Origin: Kitasatospora sp. NA04385
GTDB taxonomy: Bacteria > Actinomycetota > Actinomycetes > Streptomycetales > Streptomycetaceae
NCBI RefSeq assembly: GCF_013364235.1
Contig: NZ_CP054919.1
Location: forward strand, 1,027,489 to 1,091,488
Direction: 5' to 3'
DNA length: 64,000 bases
Within the stretch, counting starts at the first letter, position 1; each line of letters opens with the position of its first letter. The position numbers and the translations under genes are program-made. Below are positions 59,300-64,000 of the stretch, piece by piece. A model generated the notes under the pieces. That model ran no database searches, was not told the DNA's origin, and saw only the letters and a list, made by a program, of their open reading frames with translations.

Positions 59300-59339
59300 G
59301 GGCGGCCGCGGCCCCGGCACCCCGGGTCCGCGGCCGCCC
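59300..59339 (-). terminator. Terminator of the GNAT gene
   Basis: A perfect 12-bp stem (59300-59311 with 59328-59339), 16-nt loop, 25 bp past the stop of the acetyltransferase at 59364. Confidence 0.65.
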
Positions 59340-59363
59340 CGACCCGCCCCGTGGGCGAGAAAG

Positions 59364-59876
59364 TTACAGCCGCCGCACGTCAGCGCCCTGCGCCGCGGCG
59401 GCGGGAACGAGCTCCTTGCCCATGCAGACGCTCAGCTCGTGGTCCTTGTAGTAGCCGAACTTGCCGATCTCGGCGTAGCCCTCGGAGGCGTAGAGCGCGA
59501 TCGCCTCGGGCTGCAGGGTGCCGGTCTCCAGCACCAGCCGGGTGCGGCCGGCCGCGACGGCGGCGTCCTCCAGATGGCGCAGCACGGCGCGGGCGTAGCC
59601 GTTGCCGCGGGCCTCGGGAACGACGTACATCCGCTTGAGCTCGGCGTCGCCGTCGCGCAGGCCGTCCGCGTCCCGCTCCTTGGCGCGCCAGCCGCCGCAG
59701 GCCACCGGCAGACCGTCCCGGTAGCCGATCACGAACAGCCCGGCGGGCGGGTCGAAGTGGTCGGTGTGGACGGCGGTCTGGTCGCCGTCGCCGTACCTGC
59801 GGACGTACTCCTGCTGGACGTCGGCGGCGAGCTGCTGGGCGTCGGGGTGTCCGAAGCCGGTGGTGCGGATCTCCAT
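59364..59876 (-). CDS. GNAT family N-acetyltransferase
   Basis: A 170-residue GNAT. ELKRMYVVPEARGNGYARAV then LRHLEDAAVAAGRTRLVLET is the acetyl-CoA motif A (VxPxxRGxGxA). GLFVIGYRDGLPVACGGWRA and IALYASEGYAEIGKFGYYKD are the flanking strands. The substrate is unknown. It is upstream of the xylanase on the same strand but separated from it by a terminator and the xylanase control region. ATG 59876. Confidence 0.9.
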   Translation of the reverse strand: MEIRTTGFGHPDAQQLAADVQQEYVRRYGDGDQTAVHTDHFDPPAGLFVIGYRDGLPVACGGWRAKERDADGLRDGDAELKRMYVVPEARGNGYARAVLRHLEDAAVAAGRTRLVLETGTLQPEAIALYASEGYAEIGKFGYYKDHELSVCMGKELVPAAAAQGADVRRL

Positions 59877-59918
59877 GGCGCCAGGGTACGGGCCTCCCCG
59901 CCGGCCCCGGGGGCGGCC

Positions 59919-59992
59919 CGGGGCCGGGACGGGGCCGGGACGGGGCCGAGGCGGGGCCGGGACGGGGCCGAGGCGGCCCGAAGCCCGAGCGG
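59919..59992. repeat. GC-rich tandem repeats
   Basis: GGGACGGGGCC and GAGGCGGGGCC units recur at least five times between the GNAT and ankyrin genes. Confidence 0.65.
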
Positions 59993-60011
59993 CCCGGGGC
60001 CGGAGCGGGGT

Positions 60012-60449
60012 TCAGGCCCCGGTGAGGCGGGCGACCAGGTCGTCCTTGCCGAACATCCGGGCCGCGTCCAGCGCGGAGGGCGTCCCGGCGCGCGGGTCGG
60101 CGCCGTGGGCGAGCAGGGCGTCGACGACCTCGGTGGCGCCCTTGAAGACGGCGCCGGCCAGCGGGGTCTGGCCGCGGTCGTTGGCCCGGTCGGCGGTGGC
60201 GCCGCGCTCCAGCAGCGCAGTGACGGCGGCGGCGTGGCCGTGGTAGGCGGCGAGCATCAGCAGGGTGTCGCCGCGGTCGTTGGTCAGGTCGGCGGGGGCG
60301 CCCGCGTCGAGGTACCCGGCGAGCAGCCCGGCGTCGCCGGTGCGGGCGGCGTCGAAGAGCCGTCCGGCCAGGGCGATCACCTCCTCGTCGGGCTGCGCGG
60401 CGGCATCGGGCTGCACGGTGGGGTCGGCCTGCACGGTGGGGTCGGTCAT
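60012..60449 (-). CDS. Ankyrin repeat protein
   Basis: A 145-residue protein of about three ankyrin repeats: NDRGDTLLMLAAYHGHAAAV then TALLERGATADRA; NDRGQTPLAGAVFKGATEVV then DALLAHGADPRAG; TPSALDAARMFGKDDLVARL. The TPLxxA and G..VV..LL signatures are clear. The N-terminal 30 residues (TVQADPTVQPDAAAQPDEE) are disordered. It would be a cytoplasmic protein-interaction module; partner unknown. ATG 60449 follows GGAA. Confidence 0.88.
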   Translation of the reverse strand: MTDPTVQADPTVQPDAAAQPDEEVIALAGRLFDAARTGDAGLLAGYLDAGAPADLTNDRGDTLLMLAAYHGHAAAVTALLERGATADRANDRGQTPLAGAVFKGATEVVDALLAHGADPRAGTPSALDAARMFGKDDLVARLTGA

Positions 60450-60815
60450 CGGGGGTGTTCCGCCTTCCGGTGGGCGGCCGTACGGGGCGGCCGCGCGTCT
60501 CGTCCTGGTCGTGCCACCGCGAACGCTAGCGGACACCCGGGCGGAGCCGCCCCGGCGTGGTGCGACACCGCCGTTCGGGCGAATTCCGGGTGTGCGGGGC
60601 GCGGGCGCGCCCCGCGCGGGGACGCCTGACTGCGCCGGTGCGATCCACTGGCCACGTGCACCCGCGGGCGCCGACCCGCACCCCGGGACGTATACCGCCG
60701 ATCCGGGTGCCCGGGTGAGATCCACCCGTTTGCCGCACCCCATCATCTATTACTTCTTGTCACCATTGAGGCACTTTCCGTTACACCGTCCCCGCCCCTC
60801 GTGAGGAGCAATCCC

Positions 60816-61010
60816 GTGATTCTCTCCATCTCCGGCATCGTCCTGTTCGGCGTCATCGCCTTCCTCTTCTTCCGCCGGGACGGGTTGAAGATCTCGCATG
60901 CCCTGGTGTGCGCGCTGTTCGGCTTCTACGTCGCGGGCTCCTCGATCGCGCCGAGCATCCAGGCGGGCGGCGCGAGCCTGGCCAGCCTGATCGGCGGCCT
61001 GAAGTTCTGA
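60816..61010 (+). CDS. Small conserved membrane protein preceding an FtsK-like gene
   Basis: A 64-residue protein, MILSISGIVLFGVIAFLFFR then RDGLKISHALVCALFGFYVA and GSSIAPSIQAGGASLASLIG. It has a transmembrane helix near each end. Its constant proximity to an FtsK/SpoIIIE-like gene, seen again here with the gene at 61222, is something I recall from other streptomycetes. GTG 60816 follows GAGGAG. The function is unknown; a membrane scaffold for the following protein is a reasonable guess. Confidence 0.75.
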   Translation: MILSISGIVLFGVIAFLFFRRDGLKISHALVCALFGFYVAGSSIAPSIQAGGASLASLIGGLKF

Positions 61011-61221
61011 GCGGTCCCTGCTCCTCACGGCCCGGGCGCGGACATCCCACCGCCCCGGGCCTTCTGCCGACTCCCCCGGCCGGTGCCCCGCCGGCCGGGC
61101 CGCGGTTCCCCTGACCGCACCCGGCCGGCCCCCGCGGTTCCCCACCGCACCCCGCAGCACCCAGCACCCCGCATCCCGCGCCCTCCCGTCCCTCCCGTCC
61201 CTCCCGCCCTCCGGAGCCCGC

Positions 61222-62829
61222 ATGTCCCTCACCCGCCACCTCACCCGGGGCCGCGACCTCGCCCGCAGCGCCGGTGACCACGCCGCCGACGTGTTCGCGC
61301 CGCTGGCGCTGATCGGTCGCGGCCTGCGCCGCCACGCCGACTGGGCCAAGGCCCGCTGGGCGGCCACCCCGAAGGAGCGGCGCGGCCCGACGCTGCTGGT
61401 CGGCGCGGCCGTGGCGCTCGGCGTCTTCCTGCTGCCGCACGGCCCGCTGCTGGCGATCGTCGCCCTGGTCGCCTCGGCCGCCTGGGTCGGCCGCTCCCCC
61501 AAGGCCCCGGCGGAGCCGGAGCCGGCCCCGGCGGAGGTCAAGCTGCCCGCCCTGTACGCGGCGCTCACCCCGTACTTCGGCGGCTACGACGACCCGGGCG
61601 CGCTGTACCGGGTGGACGGCGAGTGGCAGTCGGCGTTCGGCGGCTGGGAGTTCGACCCGGACGGCCGGCTGGCCGCGCTGGAGATCGCCTATCCGGCGTA
61701 CTTCACCGACACCGAGCCGGCCGCCCGGGCCCGGATCGAGCAGGTGGTGCAGGGCAAGGCGGGCCGCTCCCGGGAGTACCGCTTCGACTGGGACGAGGAG
61801 TCCAACCGGCTGCGGGTGGCGGCGCTGTCCCCGCTGCCCGCCGACATCGCCGCGCAGCGCTTCGTGACCGCGCCGGGCGAGATCGTGCTCGGCTTCACCG
61901 ACGACGCGGGCAGCCACCGCACCATGCCGGTCGAGCAGGGCGGCGTCACCGAGCAGCAGCCACCGGTGATCTGGCGGGTCGGTCCGCGCTCGGCCGAGCC
62001 GCACCTGCTGGCGCTGGGCGCGCCCGGCCACGGCACCTCGACGCTGCTGCGCTCGATCGCGCTGCAGGCGCTGCCGTACGGCGACCTGGTGGTGGTGGAC
62101 GGGGCGAGCACCGGCGAGCACGCCTGCCTGGTGAACCGGCCGGGCGTGCACACGGTGGAGACCAGCCTGCACGGGGCGCTGGCCGCGCTGGAGTGGTGCG
62201 CGCGGGAGACCGAGCGGCGGCTGGTGGCGCTGAACGCGGCCCGGCACCACGGGCTGGCGGCGCCCGCCGACGTGAGCCGTCCGCTGTGGATCCTGCTCGA
62301 CCACCTCACCGAGCTGTCGGAACTGGCGCACGCCGAGGGCCGCACCGACCCGCAGGAACTGCTGGAGGTGCCGCTGCGGCACGGCCGGGCGGCCCGGGTG
62401 ACGGTGGTGTTCGTGGACGCGCTGGACGCCCGGGACCGGATCTCGGCCACCGTGCGCACCTGCACCCGGGCCCGGGTGGTGCTCGGCCCGGTGAACGCCG
62501 AGTCCGGCCCGGCCGCGCTCGGCGGCCCGCTGGACATCGCGCCCGCCGCGCACACCCCGCCCGGGCGCGGCTACGCCCGGATCGGCACCGCCGCCCCGGT
62601 CCGGCTGCAGGTCCCGGTGACCGTCGACCCGCTGGACGAGGACGCCCCGGCCGCGCTGCGGGACGCGGTGGTCGCGCTGCTGCCGCACCGCGACACCCGC
62701 ACCGAGGCGGCCGCGCCCGTCCAGCTCCGCGCCGGGGCGGTGGCGCCCGCCGAGCCGGTCGCGGCCGAACCGGTGGCGGCCGATCTGACGAAGGACGCGG
62801 CGCAGGTTAGTCCGCGCCCGGTCTGGTAA
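61222..62829 (+). CDS. FtsK/SpoIIIE-like protein with a degenerate P-loop
   Basis: A 535-residue protein. Two short hydrophobic stretches near residues 52-90 (TLLVGAAVALGVFLLPHGPL) anchor it. The ATPase-like domain has G-A-P-G-H-G-T-S-T at residues 266-274 where a Walker A motif belongs: the catalytic Lys is replaced by Thr272. Walker B reads PLWILLDHLTELSEL (Asp present) and RVTVVFVDALDARDRISATV resembles the FtsK sensor region. DNA pumping is therefore unlikely; a structural or signalling role is inferred. It is followed by rbpA, as I recall in S. coelicolor. The ATG start is preceded only by weak GGAG. Confidence 0.75.
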   Translation: MSLTRHLTRGRDLARSAGDHAADVFAPLALIGRGLRRHADWAKARWAATPKERRGPTLLVGAAVALGVFLLPHGPLLAIVALVASAAWVGRSPKAPAEPEPAPAEVKLPALYAALTPYFGGYDDPGALYRVDGEWQSAFGGWEFDPDGRLAALEIAYPAYFTDTEPAARARIEQVVQGKAGRSREYRFDWDEESNRLRVAALSPLPADIAAQRFVTAPGEIVLGFTDDAGSHRTMPVEQGGVTEQQPPVIWRVGPRSAEPHLLALGAPGHGTSTLLRSIALQALPYGDLVVVDGASTGEHACLVNRPGVHTVETSLHGALAALEWCARETERRLVALNAARHHGLAAPADVSRPLWILLDHLTELSELAHAEGRTDPQELLEVPLRHGRAARVTVVFVDALDARDRISATVRTCTRARVVLGPVNAESGPAALGGPLDIAPAAHTPPGRGYARIGTAAPVRLQVPVTVDPLDEDAPAALRDAVVALLPHRDTRTEAAAPVQLRAGAVAPAEPVAAEPVAADLTKDAAQVSPRPVW

Positions 62830-62974
62830 GAAGTCCGTCGGGTTCGGCGCTCTCCGGCGGACCAGAAGTGCACAAAATGTGACACGCCGGGTGATAACAC
62901 CGCTCAGATGTGACAAAACGGGCGACCATGGGTACAAACAGGGGCGGCACGACAGGCGACGTATGTCCCGGACG

Positions 62975-63000
62975 GGAATCTTCGTCGGAGGTCGAGCGTT
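62975..63000 (+). promoter_or_regulatory. Sigma-R type promoter of rbpA
   Basis: GGAAT at 62975-62979 and GTT at 62998-63000, with exactly 18 bp between, match the thiol-oxidative-stress sigma-R consensus (GGAAT-N18-GTT). rbpA is a known member of the sigma-R regulon in streptomycetes. The site is 64 bp upstream of the gene start. The rest of the 234-bp gap shows no gene. Confidence 0.85.
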
Positions 63001-63063
63001 GGACCCAGCGACGAAGACAGCGACCACTAGTCCTGTGGGCAAGAAGCCCGGGAGGCACGATTC

Positions 63064-63438
63064 ATGAGCGAGCGAGCTCTCCGCGGCACGCGACTCGGGG
63101 CGACCAGCTACGAGACCGACCGCGGCATTGACCTGGCACCCCGCCAGACCGTCGAGTACGCATGTCAGAACGGACACCGCTTCGAGGTCCCGTTCTCGGT
63201 CGAGGCGGAGATTCCCGTGGTGTGGGAGTGCCGCTTCTGCGGTCAGGAGGCCGCCCTCCTGGACGGCGAGGAGCCGGAGGAGAAGAAGACCAAGCCCACC
63301 CGCACCCACTGGGACATGCTGATGGAGCGCCGGACTCGCGAGGAGCTGGAGGAGGTCCTGGCCGAGCGCCTGGCCGTCCTGCGCTCCGGCGGGATGAACC
63401 TGGCGATCCACCCGCGTGACTCGCGCAAGTCCGCCTGA
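63064..63438 (+). CDS. rbpA: RNA polymerase-binding protein RbpA
   Basis: A 124-residue transcription factor that binds RNA polymerase and the housekeeping sigma factor and stabilises open complexes. The N-terminus (ALRGTRLGATSYETDRGID) is the RbpA tail, followed by the core YACQNGHRFEVPFSVEAEIP, CRFCGQEAALLDG (with Cys residues as in zinc-binding homologues), the basic linker and the C-terminal sigma-interacting helix RTREELEEVLAERLAVLRSG. Length and order are those of the streptomycete protein. GGGAGG precedes ATG 63064. Confidence 0.96.
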   Translation: MSERALRGTRLGATSYETDRGIDLAPRQTVEYACQNGHRFEVPFSVEAEIPVVWECRFCGQEAALLDGEEPEEKKTKPTRTHWDMLMERRTREELEEVLAERLAVLRSGGMNLAIHPRDSRKSA

Positions 63439-63463
63439 CGCGCGCACCCCGCACCACCGCACC

Positions 63464-63505
63464 AACGCCGAAGGGCCCCGGTTCCCCCCGGGGCCCTTCG
63501 GCGTT
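63464..63505 (+). terminator. Terminator of rbpA
   Basis: A perfect 18-bp stem (63464-63481 with 63488-63505) with a 6-nt loop, 26 bp after the rbpA stop, in the gap to the convergent fxsA-like gene. Confidence 0.85.
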
Positions 63506-63546
63506 CCCCTACGGCCTCAGCACTTCACCGGCCGGTCAGGGGGTGG

Positions 63547-64000
63547 TCAGGGGGTGATCGGCGGGCGGTAGCCGGTGTCCGAGCCGGACGGGCCGGCGGA
63601 GCCGTGCGGCGGGTCGACGACCTCGCCCTGGACGACCTTGCCGTCGGGCCGGTGGATGCGCAGCTGCTCCTGCAACCGCATCGCGTCGGCGAACCGGTCC
63701 GCGCCCACCGGGGAGGTGGAGCGCAGCGCCGAGCCGGTGATCCGGCGACCGACGGCACGCCACAGGGCGCGGGTCGGCGGCAGCAGGAAGGTCACGGCCA
63801 GCAGGTCGGACAGGAAGCCGGGGATCATCAGCAGGATGCCCGCCAGCACCGTCATCGAGGTGCCGGTCTGCGGCTGCGCGGACTGCGGGTCCTTGGACAG
63901 CTCGACGGCGGCCCGGAACGCCCGCGCCCCGGCGCGCTTGATCACCGTGCCGCCGAGGAACACCCCGCCGACCAGCAGCAGGAGGGTCAGGAACCAGCCG
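63547..64000 (-). CDS. fxsA: FxsA family membrane protein (5' end outside the window)
   Basis: The visible 151 residues are the C-terminal part of an FxsA-type protein. GWFLTLLLLVGGVFLGGTVI is a transmembrane helix, followed by ARAFRAAVELSK and the second helix block TVLAGILLMIPGFLSDLLAV then TFLLPPTRALWRAV. GFLSDLLGVxLLLPxxR-like sequence is diagnostic of FxsA. The disordered tail (RIHRPDGKVVQGEVVDPPHG) is typical. FxsA was named as a suppressor of F-plasmid exclusion of phage T7; its actinomycete role is unknown. The convergent position beside rbpA matches my recollection of S. coelicolor. Confidence 0.9.
   Translation of the reverse strand, partial: GWFLTLLLLVGGVFLGGTVIKRAGARAFRAAVELSKDPQSAQPQTGTSMTVLAGILLMIPGFLSDLLAVTFLLPPTRALWRAVGRRITGSALRSTSPVGADRFADAMRLQEQLRIHRPDGKVVQGEVVDPPHGSAGPSGSDTGYRPPITP

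Noticed and set aside
56769..60629. A 1286-residue plus-strand frame over the xylanase, GNAT and nucleotidyltransferase genes
   Set aside because: Low-complexity Arg/Pro/Gly translation with no domain; the real genes on the opposite strand explain the region.

Overview
The window is chromosomal DNA of a high-GC actinomycete, most likely Streptomycetaceae (Streptomyces or Kitasatospora; I cannot separate them by eye). Evidence: very high GC with strong third-position bias, frequent GTG/TTG starts, ATGA/GTGA/TGATG gene overlaps, many LacI regulators beside sugar-uptake and glycosidase genes, a DUF5753 XRE/DUF397 regulator, a mycothiol-dependent enzyme family, and an rbpA gene preceded by a perfect sigma-R type promoter (GGAAT-N18-GTT).

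Layout. 1-12.8 kb: core and metabolic genes (MarR/MFS efflux pair, ion-channel-like membrane protein, Gfo/Idh/MocA oxidoreductase, O-methyltransferase, DedA protein, aldo/keto reductase, ADP-ribosylglycohydrolase, lipoprotein, alpha/beta hydrolase, GH2 beta-mannosidase). 12.8-15.9 kb: fossil fragments of a sugar-binding protein and a CBM2 domain, a LacI regulator with palindromic operators, and a secreted SGNH hydrolase. 15.9-23.5 kb: accessory island with two inverted 1171-bp IS630-family copies, small orphan genes and broken ORFs between them, and then a truncated RHS/Hint toxin gene coupled to a HEAT-like repeat protein (candidate immunity). 23.6-33.4 kb: carbohydrate-utilisation block (three LacI regulators, SGNH hydrolase, binding protein plus two permeases, ROK kinase).

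33.4-38.4 kb: small genes around an XRE regulator fused to DUF397, followed by a tandem duplicate of its 3' end. 38.6-46.7 kb: mycothiol-type enzyme, PadR/membrane-protein pair, crcB-DUF190-crcB fluoride-export operon with a structured leader, DUF1992 protein, large hypothetical protein, SulP remnant. 46.8-50.4 kb: SDR, cytochrome P450, and a decayed threonyl-tRNA synthetase paralogue preceded by a Thr-rich leader peptide and an attenuator-like hairpin. 50.6-60.5 kb: DsbA-like/VKOR oxidative-folding pair, polyprenyl synthetase, MarR/hydrolase operon, acetyltransferases, coupled nucleotidyltransferase operon, GH10-CBM2 xylanase with a palindromic operator, ankyrin protein. 60.8-64 kb: small membrane protein, FtsK-like protein lacking the P-loop lysine, rbpA, and the start of an fxsA-type gene.

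The genes work mainly as modules: plant-polysaccharide breakdown and uptake under LacI/ROK control, efflux and stress functions under MarR/PadR control, fluoride export, and thiol/disulfide folding. The most notable items are the Thr attenuator before a broken thrS paralogue, the toxin/HEAT-repeat pair in the IS island, the XRE-DUF397 fusion with tandem duplication, and the P-loop-defective FtsK-like protein. No tRNA, rRNA or CRISPR array was found.
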